Positions 8,085 through 16,593 of a stretch of 64,000 nt of DNA are shown piece after piece. Where the stretch lies: contig NZ_BMKC01000002.1 of NCBI RefSeq assembly GCF_014643775.1, positions 248,001-312,000 on the forward strand, in the 5' to 3' direction. How positions within the stretch are numbered: the first letter of the stretch is position 1; each line of letters starts with the position of its first letter. The translations under genes were made by a program, and so were the position numbers. The notes under the pieces are model-generated. The model had not been told where the DNA came from and made no database searches. It worked only from the letters and a program-made list of their open reading frames with translations. The stretch is from Arenimonas soli. Its GTDB lineage: Bacteria; Pseudomonadota; Gammaproteobacteria; Xanthomonadales; Xanthomonadaceae.

Positions 8085-8960
8085 ATGTCCAAGCCCGAAC
8101 TGAGCGTCCTGGCGGCCCTTGCCCTGGAACTTTCGCCAGGCGCCGAACCCGGCCGCCTCGCGCTGGCCGTGGACGCGGCCGGCGAACTCACCGGCCTGGT
8201 CGCGCGCGACCTCGCCCGGCTGGTGCCCGACGCCGCCGTGCTGGACCTGGCGATGGTGGCCGGGCTGTTCGATCCGGCCGAACTGCTGCGCCCCGGTTAC
8301 CCCGTGCACGCCGAACTGGGCCGCCTCGCTGCCCGCGCACCGGGAGCCGGCGGCGGCCGCATCATTGGCTTCGGCGCCGGCCAGGAAGGCCTGCCGGCCG
8401 GGCTGGCCCCGGCGCCCGAGTTCGCCGGCGGCCCGCTCAAGCTGCTGCCGTTGGTCCTGCGTGGCGAGGTGTCGGCCGTGGCGCCGGTCGGCGACCAGCT
8501 CGAACAGGTGCTGCTGGACACCGGCATGGCCTCGGCCGACACCGCGCTGTTTGCCCAGGAGGCGTTCGGCGCGGCGGTGGAACATGCGCGCCTGCTGACC
8601 ATCAACGACCTGGCCGCGATGATGGCCCTGCAGTTCGAACACGCCGGCATCGCCGCCCTGTGGCCGCTGGTGGAAGCCGCGCTGCTGGCCCCGGACGGTG
8701 AACAGTGGCTCGACGCGCCGCCCGAACCGCTGGCGCGCTACGCCAACGGCGGCGTGCGCATGGCGATGCTGGACATGGATGCCTGGGCCGAAGGTGGGTT
8801 CGCGCCCGCCGACACCGACGCCGCCCGACTGGGCCGCGCCTTCGAGCACTTCCAGATGCGCCAGCGCCAGTTCGCCGGCCTGCTCGAGGCCCACGGCATC
8901 CCGGTCACCTACGACCACTGCCCGGCCGGCCGCGACCCGCGCCAGGTGCTGGCGGAGTAG
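8085..8960 (+). CDS. Conserved hypothetical protein, function unknown
   Basis: I do not recognise this 291-residue protein. It has no signal peptide or membrane helix and is rich in Ala, Leu, Gly and acidic residues, so it is probably cytoplasmic. Notable segments are PGAGGGRIIGFGAGQEGLPA near residues 85-104, a mid-region GDQLEQVLLDTGMASADTALFAQEAFG, and a C-terminal HFQMRQRQFAGLLEAHGIPVTYDHCPAG. The early GLVARDLARLVPDAAVLDLAMV has a helix-strand pattern. No catalytic motif can be assigned. The ATG at 8085 is the first in frame, and the G+C-rich codon use matches neighbouring core genes. Its upstream inverted repeat suggests control shared with the divergent methyltransferase. Confidence 0.75.
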   Translation: MSKPELSVLAALALELSPGAEPGRLALAVDAAGELTGLVARDLARLVPDAAVLDLAMVAGLFDPAELLRPGYPVHAELGRLAARAPGAGGGRIIGFGAGQEGLPAGLAPAPEFAGGPLKLLPLVLRGEVSAVAPVGDQLEQVLLDTGMASADTALFAQEAFGAAVEHARLLTINDLAAMMALQFEHAGIAALWPLVEAALLAPDGEQWLDAPPEPLARYANGGVRMAMLDMDAWAEGGFAPADTDAARLGRAFEHFQMRQRQFAGLLEAHGIPVTYDHCPAGRDPRQVLAE

Positions 8961-8976
8961 GCCGCCGGCGCGCGCA

Positions 8977-10026
8977 TCAGCGCCCCCAGTAACCCAACTC
9001 CCGGCGCAGCTTCAGGCTGCGCCACCACCCGGCCAGGGGCTTGCGTCGCAGGCGACCCAGCTCGCCGCGCAGCAGCGCTTCGGTGGCTTCAAGCACCCGC
9101 TGGCTGGAAAGGCCGTCGCGCCAGGGATGGATGGCGTCGGCGTAGGCGGCGATGGCCTCGCGCAGCGCTTCGTCCGGCGCGAACGCATGCGCCAGGTTCT
9201 GTTCCAGGGCCGCCGGGTCGTCGAAGTCGATCATGTGCGGCTTCGGCGCGCGGTTGCGGAAGGTGACCACCGGCTTGCGCTGCACCACGAACTCGGAAAC
9301 CACCGACGTGGTGTCGGCCAGCAGCACGTCGGCGGCGCGCTGGGCGCTGACCAGCTGCTCGGTTTCGACGAAGGCCGCGTTGGTGCCGGCCAGCGCGCGG
9401 TAACGGTCGAACAGGTCCGCCGGGCACTTGGGATGCAGGGTCAGCAGCCAGAAGCGGTCGCCGAGGGCGACTTGCCCGGCGATGGCCTCGAACAGACGTG
9501 GCGCCGCGCTCAGGCGTTCGGTGAAGGTCGAAGCGAACAGCACCACCGGCCGGCCACCCGCACCCGCGCGCAAGGCGTCGGCCAGCGGATCGGCGGCACG
9601 GAACAGCGGGTCGAGCTTGGGCCAGCCGGTTTCGACCACCGCGAAGTGCCCCGCCCGGGCGGCCAGGGCCTGGAAGGGGCCGGTGGTCGCCGGGCCCTGC
9701 GTGCAATAGAGGTCGAACTGCCCGCGCACGCGGAAGTGGCCGCGGGTGTCGCTGCGCTTCTCGACGTTGAAACCGTGGAAGAGCTGCACCTTGGCGCCGG
9801 CGATGAAACCCGGCACGTCGTTGGCCGCACTGAAGACCGCCCGTGGCCGCAGCGCCACCGCTTCACGCACGCCCACCGGCCGCGCCGGCGCCGGCAGCGT
9901 GGCCCCCGCGGCGCCGCGGATGAACAGCGTGTGTACGCCGTGGCCCGCGGCTTGCAGGGTTTCCGCGAGCGGCCCCAGAATGGGCAACGCGTAGCGCTCG
10001 GTCGCGAACAAAAGGTATTCCGCCAT
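8977..10026 (-). CDS. CDP-glycerol glycerophosphotransferase-like protein
   Basis: The 349-residue product (ATG at 10026, MAEYLLFATERYALP) has the GT-B-like layout of the CDP-glycerol poly(glycerophosphate) glycerophosphotransferase family. The N-terminal half carries KVQLFHGFNVEKRSDTRG and the QFDLYCTQGPATTGPFQAL segment. The C-terminal nucleotide-binding half has VVLFASTFTERLSA, LLTLHPKCP, ADVLLADTTSVVSEFVVQRKPVVTF and the terminal helices. The HGF and DTTSVVSEF blocks are the family signatures. In Gram-negatives such proteins usually modify lipopolysaccharide or other surface glycans. The true donor and acceptor are unknown. Its start codon overlaps the proposed start of the divergent glycosyltransferase, so both promoters must lie inside the opposite gene. 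Confidence 0.8.
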   Translation of the reverse strand: MAEYLLFATERYALPILGPLAETLQAAGHGVHTLFIRGAAGATLPAPARPVGVREAVALRPRAVFSAANDVPGFIAGAKVQLFHGFNVEKRSDTRGHFRVRGQFDLYCTQGPATTGPFQALAARAGHFAVVETGWPKLDPLFRAADPLADALRAGAGGRPVVLFASTFTERLSAAPRLFEAIAGQVALGDRFWLLTLHPKCPADLFDRYRALAGTNAAFVETEQLVSAQRAADVLLADTTSVVSEFVVQRKPVVTFRNRAPKPHMIDFDDPAALEQNLAHAFAPDEALREAIAAYADAIHPWRDGLSSQRVLEATEALLRGELGRLRRKPLAGWWRSLKLRRELGYWGR

Positions 10027-10831
10027 CAACGCACCCCCGGCCAAGTCGCCTCGCCTGTCGGCCTGCATTATCACCTTCAACGAAGCCGATCGGCTGGCCG
10101 ACTGCCTGGCGTCGCTGGTTTTCTGCGACGAGATCGTGGTGGTGGACTCGGGTTCGACCGACGCGACCGTCGCCATCGCGCGCCAGGCCGGCGCCCGCGT
10201 GTTCGAGCGGCCGTTCGAGGGTTTCCGCAGCCAGAAGCAGTTCGCTATCGAACAGGCGGCGTTCGACTGGGTGCTTTGCCTGGACGCCGACGAACGCGTG
10301 GACGACACCCTGCGCGCCAGCATCCAGGCCGAACAGGCGCTGGGCTTCGACCAGGCCGCGGGCTATCGCTTCGCACGGCTGTCGAACTACTTCGGCCGCT
10401 TCCTGCGCCACGGCAATGCCTATCCCGACCGCGTGCTGCGCCTGTTCGACCGCCGCCGCGGCGGCTGGCGCGGCAATCGCGAGGTGCATGAAGCCGCCAG
10501 CGTGGACGGGCCGGTGCGCACGCTCACCGGCGACCTGCTGCATTTCCCGTACCGGTCGCTCGAACAGCAGCTGGCCAAGACCCAGCGCTACGCCCGGATG
10601 ATGGCCGAACACGACTTCAAGCGCGGCCGGCGCGCCAGCCTGGTGGGCCTGGTGCTGTCGCCGGCCTGGCGGTTCTGGCGCGGCTATGTGATTCGCGCGG
10701 GTTTCCTGGATGGCTGGCACGGCCTGGTGTACGCCTACGTGCGCGCCAACTACGTGCGCCAGAAAACCATCATGCTGTGGATGATGCAGAACAAGCAGCC
10801 GGTGGTCGAACCCCCGCGCGGGAACCGCTGA
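10025..10831 (+). CDS. Family 2 glycosyltransferase with no conventional start codon
   Basis: The frame encodes an LPS-core type GT2 of about 268 residues. Features are LSACIITFNEADRL (first strand and nucleotide loop), VVVDSGSTDATV, the metal-binding DAD in VLCLDADERVDD, and a C-terminal half with RLFDRRRGGWRGNREVHE as in LpsA/WaaE-like beta-glucosyltransferases. The frame opens after a TAG at 9992 but contains no ATG, GTG or TTG before 10136. A start there would delete the first strand and the ITFNE loop. I place the start at ATC (10025) because AAAGG lies nine bases upstream; CTG at 10055 is the alternative. A sequencing or assembly error upstream is also possible. asnB follows three bases after the stop. 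Confidence 0.8.
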   Translation: MNAPPAKSPRLSACIITFNEADRLADCLASLVFCDEIVVVDSGSTDATVAIARQAGARVFERPFEGFRSQKQFAIEQAAFDWVLCLDADERVDDTLRASIQAEQALGFDQAAGYRFARLSNYFGRFLRHGNAYPDRVLRLFDRRRGGWRGNREVHEAASVDGPVRTLTGDLLHFPYRSLEQQLAKTQRYARMMAEHDFKRGRRASLVGLVLSPAWRFWRGYVIRAGFLDGWHGLVYAYVRANYVRQKTIMLWMMQNKQPVVEPPRGNR

Positions 10832-10834
10832 GCC

Positions 10835-12739
10835 ATGTGCGGCATCGCCGGCACGTGGTTCCCGGGTACGCGCGACGATGCGTCGCTGCACGCCCTCGGC
10901 GCCCGCCAGGGCGAGGCCATCGCCCACCGTGGCCCGGATGACGCCGGCACCTGGGCCGACCCGGCCGCCGGCCTGGTGCTGTCGCACCGCCGGCTTTCTA
11001 TCCTGGACCTGAGCCCGGAAGGCCACCAGCCGATGTTGTCGCGCGACGGCCGCTGGGCGCTCATCTTCAACGGCGAGATCTACAACCACGGCGCGCTGCG
11101 CGCCGAACTCGCCACGCTGGGCCATGCGTTCCGCGGCCACTCCGACACCGAAGTGCTGCTGGCCGCGATCGGCGAATGGGGCGTCGAACAGGCGCTGCAG
11201 CGAAGCAACGGCATGCTGGCGTTGGCCGCCTGGGACCGCAAGCAGCGCCGCCTGTGGCTGGCCCGCGACCGCATGGGCAAGAAGCCGCTGTATTACGGCT
11301 TCGCCAGCGACGGCGCGCTGGTGTTCGGCAGCGAACTGCGGGCGCTGCGCGCGCACCCGGCGCTGGAGGCCAAGGTCGATCCGGACGCGCTGGCCCTGCT
11401 GCTGCGCCTGGACTACATCCCGGCGCCCTGGTCCATCCTGCGCGGCGTGCACAAGCTGCCGGCCGGCACGCTGCTGAGCCTGGACATGGCGGCGCTGCAG
11501 GCGGGCGCATCGGCCCTGGACCCGGTCAGATCCCCGAAGCGCTGGTGGGACGCGCTGGCCGCCCAGCGAGAAGCCATCAACCACGGGTTCGCCGGCGGCG
11601 ACCAGGAAGCCCTGGACACGCTGGACGTCCTGCTGCGCGAAGCCACCGCGATGCGCATGGAAGCCGACGTGCCGCTGGGCGCCTTCCTGTCCGGCGGCAC
11701 CGATTCGTCGCTGGTGACGGCCATGATGCAGGCGCAGTCGGCGGTGCCCGTGCGCAGCTTTTCCATCGGCTTCGACAGCCTGCGCCACGACGAAAGCGCG
11801 CACGCGGCGCGGGTGGCGGCGCACCTGGGCACCGACCACACCGAACTGCGCGTCGACGGCCAGGCGGCGCTCGACCTGGTGCCCTCGCTGCCGGTCATCT
11901 TCGACGAACCCTTCGCCGATTCGTCGCAGGTGCCGACCGCCCTGCTGTGCGCGCTGACGCGCAAGCACGTGACGGTGGCGCTGTCGGGCGACGGCGGCGA
12001 CGAGCTGTTCTTCGGCTACTCGCGCTACGCCCGCACGCTGCGCAACAACGGCTGGCTGGGCAAGCTGCCGCGGGCGATGCTGGCCAACCGCGTCAGCGAG
12101 CCCGGCGAAAGCGCGCGCCTTGGCGGCCTGGCCGCGCTGCGCGCCGAACTGCGCGCCGGCGACCTGCAGGGCCTGGCCCGGCATCGCATTTCGCGCTGGC
12201 GTCTGCCCGAGGCCGTGGTCATCGGCGCGCGGCGGCTAAAGACCGCCTACGATGAACCGGACGCCCTGCCCGGCGTCGGCACGCCCGGCGACGCGCTGAT
12301 GGCGATGGACATGGCCTGCTACCTGCCCGAGGACATCCTGGCCAAGGTGGACCGCGCCAGCATGGCGGCCTCACTGGAAGCACGCGCGCCGCTGCTGGAT
12401 TGGCGGGTCGCCAGCTTCGCCTGGACGCTGCCGATGTCGATGAAGTCGCGGCACGGCCAACTCAAGTGGCTGCCCAAGCAGCTGCTGCAGCGCTACCTGC
12501 CCAATCCGCTGGTGCAGCACCCCAAGACCGGCTTCGGCGCACCGGTGGGCGACTGGCTGCGCGGGCCGCTGCGCGAGTGGGCCGAGGCCCAGCTCGACGA
12601 AAACCGTCTGCGCGAAGAAGGCCACTTCGACCCCGCGCCGATCCGTCGCATCTGGAAGGCCTTCCTGGACGGCGAGCGCAAGTGGCACACCCACCTGTGG
12701 GGCGTGCTGATGTTCCAGGCCTGGCGCGAGAAGCTCTAG
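10835..12739 (+). CDS. asnB: Glutamine-hydrolysing asparagine synthetase family protein
   Basis: AsnB-type enzymes make an amide from a carboxylate using ATP and glutamine-derived ammonia. The product has 634 residues. Cys2 (MCGIAG) is the Ntn nucleophile of the class II glutaminase domain (about 2-190), with HRGPDD, FNGEIYN and SDTEVLL blocks. The synthetase domain carries the pyrophosphate loop SGGTDSS (residues 286-292), SFSIGFD and SGDGGDELFFGY. The length and family resemble the WbpS/AsnB-3 group found in polysaccharide clusters, where they amidate sugars. Its place three bases after a glycosyltransferase supports that role over amino-acid synthesis, but the substrate is not proved. Initiation at the ATG is required by the Cys2 catalytic rule. 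Confidence 0.92.
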   Translation: MCGIAGTWFPGTRDDASLHALGARQGEAIAHRGPDDAGTWADPAAGLVLSHRRLSILDLSPEGHQPMLSRDGRWALIFNGEIYNHGALRAELATLGHAFRGHSDTEVLLAAIGEWGVEQALQRSNGMLALAAWDRKQRRLWLARDRMGKKPLYYGFASDGALVFGSELRALRAHPALEAKVDPDALALLLRLDYIPAPWSILRGVHKLPAGTLLSLDMAALQAGASALDPVRSPKRWWDALAAQREAINHGFAGGDQEALDTLDVLLREATAMRMEADVPLGAFLSGGTDSSLVTAMMQAQSAVPVRSFSIGFDSLRHDESAHAARVAAHLGTDHTELRVDGQAALDLVPSLPVIFDEPFADSSQVPTALLCALTRKHVTVALSGDGGDELFFGYSRYARTLRNNGWLGKLPRAMLANRVSEPGESARLGGLAALRAELRAGDLQGLARHRISRWRLPEAVVIGARRLKTAYDEPDALPGVGTPGDALMAMDMACYLPEDILAKVDRASMAASLEARAPLLDWRVASFAWTLPMSMKSRHGQLKWLPKQLLQRYLPNPLVQHPKTGFGAPVGDWLRGPLREWAEAQLDENRLREEGHFDPAPIRRIWKAFLDGERKWHTHLWGVLMFQAWREKL

Positions 12740-12746
12740 CGCACGC

Positions 12747-13211
12747 TCAGCGCGTCGGCGCCTCGTACATGCGGTAGCCCGCATCCACCATGCCCAGGCC
12801 TTCGTAGGTCTTCTGCGCAATGGCGTTGTCGCGCTCGACGTACAGGCGCAGGCCGCAAACTTCCGGCGTGGCCTTCGCACGTTCCAGCACATGCCTGTAT
12901 AGCGCGGCGTAGCAGCCGCGACGGCGGAAGGCGGGGTCCACGTAAACGCTCTGGATCCACCACCAGTCGCCGTTGCGCCAGTCGCTCCACTCGTAGGTGA
13001 GCATCAGGGTGCCGGCCGGTTCGCCGCCGTGTTCGGCGACGAAGTAGGCGCCGCGGCGCGATTCGGCGAGCACGGCGCGGATGCCGGCTTCGACGGTTTC
13101 TGGATCGAGCGCCTTGTGTTCGGTTTCCAGGGCCATGGCCACGGCCCAGTCGCGCAGGCGGGCGACATCGCCGTCGCCCGCCGCGCGGATCTTCCAGGCC
13201 CCGTCGGTCAC
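12747..13211 (-). CDS. GNAT-family N-acetyltransferase
   Basis: The 154-residue protein has the single-domain GNAT fold. Residues 1-60 form the N-terminal strand-helix pair (WKIRAAGDGDVARL). WWWIQSVYVDPAFRRRGCYAAL forms strand 4 and the acetyl-CoA pyrophosphate loop with the R-R-x-G-x-A pattern. GLRLYVERDNAIAQKTYEGLGM is the family's C-terminal block, where Asn and Tyr contact CoA and act in catalysis. The substrate is unknown. Its ATG overlaps the sodC stop by four bases (13208-13211), so translation is probably coupled to sodC. It ends seven bases from the convergent asnB. Confidence 0.88.
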   Translation of the reverse strand: MTDGAWKIRAAGDGDVARLRDWAVAMALETEHKALDPETVEAGIRAVLAESRRGAYFVAEHGGEPAGTLMLTYEWSDWRNGDWWWIQSVYVDPAFRRRGCYAALYRHVLERAKATPEVCGLRLYVERDNAIAQKTYEGLGMVDAGYRMYEAPTR

Positions 13212-13858
13212 GAAGCCGGGCCCTGGTAGTCGGGCGCCGGCTGCACCAGTTCGACCACGCCGCAGGCGATGCGCGCGCCCGCGTTGCCGGTGGGCTGGGT
13301 GGCGTAGTCGTCGGCCTGGGCGTGCACGATGACCGCGCGCCCGACCACGTCGTGGCTGGCCTCGCCGTCGATCTGCAGGCCGGCCAGGCGCACATCGACC
13401 TGGCCAACGCCGTCGGCGCCGGCGGTCAGGTTCGGCATGTCGCCGGCGTGGTGCGGGCCAGGCGTCTGGCGGTCGCCGTGCTGCATCTGGTCCGGGTTGA
13501 AGTGGCCGCCGGCGCTGGTGGCGTCGGGTGCGCTGCAGTCGCCGGTTTCATGCACGTGGAAACCGTGCACGCTGCCGGGGGCCAGGCCGCGCACTTCGCC
13601 GTGCAGGCGCAGGGCATCGCCGTCGGGGTCGAAGGTGAGTTCGCCGGTGACGCCGCTGTCCTGCACCGGCGCCAGCACGACGCGGGCCTGCGCGGCCAGG
13701 GCGATGCCGCCGGCCGCGGCCGAGGCATCGTCGTTGGGTGCCAGCGCGTCCGGCGCGGCGGCCGGCGCGGGCGTCGGGACGTCGGGTTCGGATTCGCCGG
13801 CGCAGCCCGCCAGGCCAAGGGCCAGGGCGGCGGCAAGCACGGTGGTCATCGACTTCAT
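13208..13858 (-). CDS. sodC: Periplasmic Cu/Zn superoxide dismutase, lipoprotein
   Basis: SodC removes superoxide outside the cytoplasm. The 216-residue product has a lipoprotein signal with lipobox GLAGC (Cys19), then an Asp/Pro/Ala-rich linker to about residue 45 that would tether the enzyme to a membrane. The beta-barrel domain keeps the copper ligands His101 and His103 (GFHVHETGDC), bridging His119 (AGGHFNP) and His179 (AVIVHAQADDY). The disulfide cysteines are Cys108 and Cys199, and the zinc loop holds HGDRQTPGPHHAGD. All catalytic residues appear intact. A GNAT acetyltransferase gene overlaps its 3' end. Confidence 0.95.
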   Translation of the reverse strand: MKSMTTVLAAALALGLAGCAGESEPDVPTPAPAAAPDALAPNDDASAAAGGIALAAQARVVLAPVQDSGVTGELTFDPDGDALRLHGEVRGLAPGSVHGFHVHETGDCSAPDATSAGGHFNPDQMQHGDRQTPGPHHAGDMPNLTAGADGVGQVDVRLAGLQIDGEASHDVVGRAVIVHAQADDYATQPTGNAGARIACGVVELVQPAPDYQGPAS

Positions 13859-13918
13859 GGGAACTCCTTGTCGTACGTACTGAACACGCAGGGTGAAGGG
13901 TGGCGGCTTAAGGTTTGG

Positions 13919-15325
<1,407 letters not shown>

Positions 15326-15341
15326 GGGCTGGGGGCTCGAG

Positions 15342-15360
15342 TTGCACCTTGTTGGTGCAA
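15342..15360. promoter_or_regulatory. NtrC operator overlapping the ntrC transcription start
   Basis: TTGCACC, five bases (TTGTT), then GGTGCAA: a perfect seven-base-arm inverted repeat matching the enteric NtrC consensus TGCACC-N5-GGTGCA exactly. It begins 17 bases before the ntrC start codon and covers roughly +1 to +20 of the promoter called at 15365-15394. By analogy with the E. coli glnL promoter, binding here would repress. Confidence 0.8.
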
Positions 15361-15364
15361 TCGG

Positions 15365-15394
15365 AGTCTACATGCCAGGGCGGAGTCCGTCCAA
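15365..15394 (-). promoter_or_regulatory. Probable sigma-70 promoter of ntrC
   Basis: Read on the minus strand: a -35 box TTGGAC (15394-15389), an 18-base spacer, and a -10 box TAGACT (15370-15365). Transcription would start about seven bases on, at the edge of the NtrC operator, leaving a leader of roughly 35 bases before ntrC. Each hexamer differs from consensus in two positions. Its coincidence with the operator is what makes it convincing. Confidence 0.6.
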
Positions 15395-15510
15395 GAAGCC
15401 GGTCGTCGGGCCCACGGGCTTGATCCGTCTGAGAAACCCAGGGCGGTTCATATCCATCGCGCGTGACATCAACCTGTCCACAAAAAGCTGGGAGCCCCAA
15501 TCAACTCATC

Positions 15511-15966
15511 TCAGAGGTAATCAAGCACGTCAAGACTGCCTTTTCCAGGCGCTTCGCGACACGCACCGCTTGGAGTGGAGACATGCTTTCCATCGCTGAT
15601 GTATGTCAGCTTGCGCTCCCTTGTACGAAGCTCAACCACCCACTTCTTTGCTTCATCCAACACGCAGGGCTCCACCATTGGCGACGCCTCAAGCTTGGCT
15701 ACAAAGCTACGAATGTAGTAGTCATCCTCGCTATGGATGACGAACTCAGAGGAATCGATCAGGTCTTCGGTCGTGAAGGTCCGATTCAGCATGTTTGCTG
15801 ATGTAGCAAGGCCGATCGCGTGTACTTTCATACTCTTGTATTGGAGGTTTGCTTCCGCCGGTAGATTCAGAACGGGAAGAACGACCCCTCGGACTGGGCT
15901 CGCGCTCCAGGCTCCCAGCAACAATAGTCCCGCCAAAGTAAGCGGAATTCTTACCGAGTTATTCAT
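15511..15966 (-). CDS. Small secreted protein of unknown function, island gene
   Basis: I do not recognise this 151-residue product. It starts at an ATG at 15966 and has a clear signal peptide (positive-poor MNNSVRIP, then a hydrophobic core ending near GAWSASP). There is no lipobox, so a soluble periplasmic or secreted location is likely. The mature part has two cysteines (PCVLDEAKKW and GACREAP) that could pair, and a strand-rich middle (FVIHSEDDYYIRSFVAKLEA). By eye its DNA is close to half G+C, clearly lower than the surrounding genes, which points to acquisition. It lies 40 bases downstream of an RHS-protein fragment and just upstream of ntrC. An immunity-like or accessory role is conceivable but unsupported. 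Confidence 0.65.
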   Translation of the reverse strand: MNNSVRIPLTLAGLLLLGAWSASPVRGVVLPVLNLPAEANLQYKSMKVHAIGLATSANMLNRTFTTEDLIDSSEFVIHSEDDYYIRSFVAKLEASPMVEPCVLDEAKKWVVELRTRERKLTYISDGKHVSTPSGACREAPGKGSLDVLDYL

Positions 15967-16005
15967 GGTCGGAGAGTCCTTTTGGTTCCACTGTGCAACC
16001 GCACC

Positions 16006-16278
16006 TCAATTTTCCACGATGCCCGCAGCGTTCGTGCGTTCGCGGCGCACCACGGTGCCGCTTTGGTTGGTGAACGCCACTGGTGAGCCCAGCGCGCCGG
16101 TGTGCTCGTAGGTCACCGTGATGGTGGGACTGCTGCCGAACGGCACCTTGTGGTTGGCAACCAGGCTGCCGGCCAGGTAGATGTGGTCGGCGCGGGCGCT
16201 GGTCTTGAGGTCGTGGGTGTAGATCATCTTGCCGCCCAGGCCGTCGTAGACATAGCGGAACCGGCGGGAGTCCCGGCG
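16006..16278 (-). pseudogene. RHS/YD-repeat protein fragment (end of the conserved core)
   Basis: The frame reads RRFRYVYDGLGGKMIYTH, then a YLAGSLVANHKVP segment, then TYEHTGALGSPVAFTNQ and GTVVRRERTN. This is the sequence style that closes the conserved core of RHS proteins, just before the hypervariable toxin tip. Only about 85 codons remain. The 5' side begins directly after the TGA stop of the preceding fragment. The 3' side ends GIVEN-stop where an RHS protein would continue into its tip. The large RHS core and any toxin domain are absent, so this is a remnant. An ATG at 16227 could give a 73-residue product but is probably not a real start. Confidence 0.72.
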
Positions 16279-16593
16279 TCATCGTATCTCGCAACCATCT
16301 GCGTGGCCTGCGAACAGTTTCTTGAGCTCCGCCACTCTTCGTTCCACGTCTTCCGGTTCTTCGTTCGTACGACGGTAGTAGTGATAGACCAGGCTGTCCT
16401 GGCGGATGAACATGTTCAACGCCATTTCGCCGTCACGCTTGTCGTGGAAATAGTAAGTTTCCGCTGTATCGCGTGGCGCTCCCATCGGGGACGTGATCGT
16501 TGCGTCCATCGATTCGGCCAACTGGTTCAGCCGTTCCTTGGTCAGCTCCTTGTCTTCGGAGCAGTACCAGATTGAACCTTCGGAAGAATGAAC
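16279..16593 (-). pseudogene. 5'-truncated gene fragment of unknown family
   Basis: An open frame follows the TAG of the upstream lipoprotein gene, in the same frame, with no ATG, GTG or TTG until a TTG at 16521. The residues before that TTG (GSIWYCSEDKELTKERLNQ) already look protein-like, so the original N-terminus seems lost. The rest includes MDATITSPMGAPRDTAETYY, LVYHYYRRTNEEPEDVERR and a C-terminal KKLFAGHADGCEIR, compatible with a small charged alpha+beta domain. I cannot name the family. A short functional product from the TTG (80 residues) is possible, but a displaced 3' remnant of a former cassette is more likely. Confidence 0.5.

Noticed and set aside
16006-16227. A 73-residue gene starting at the ATG at 16227
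   Set aside because: The RHS-like sequence extends in frame upstream of this ATG, so the ATG is internal to a broken gene rather than a true start.
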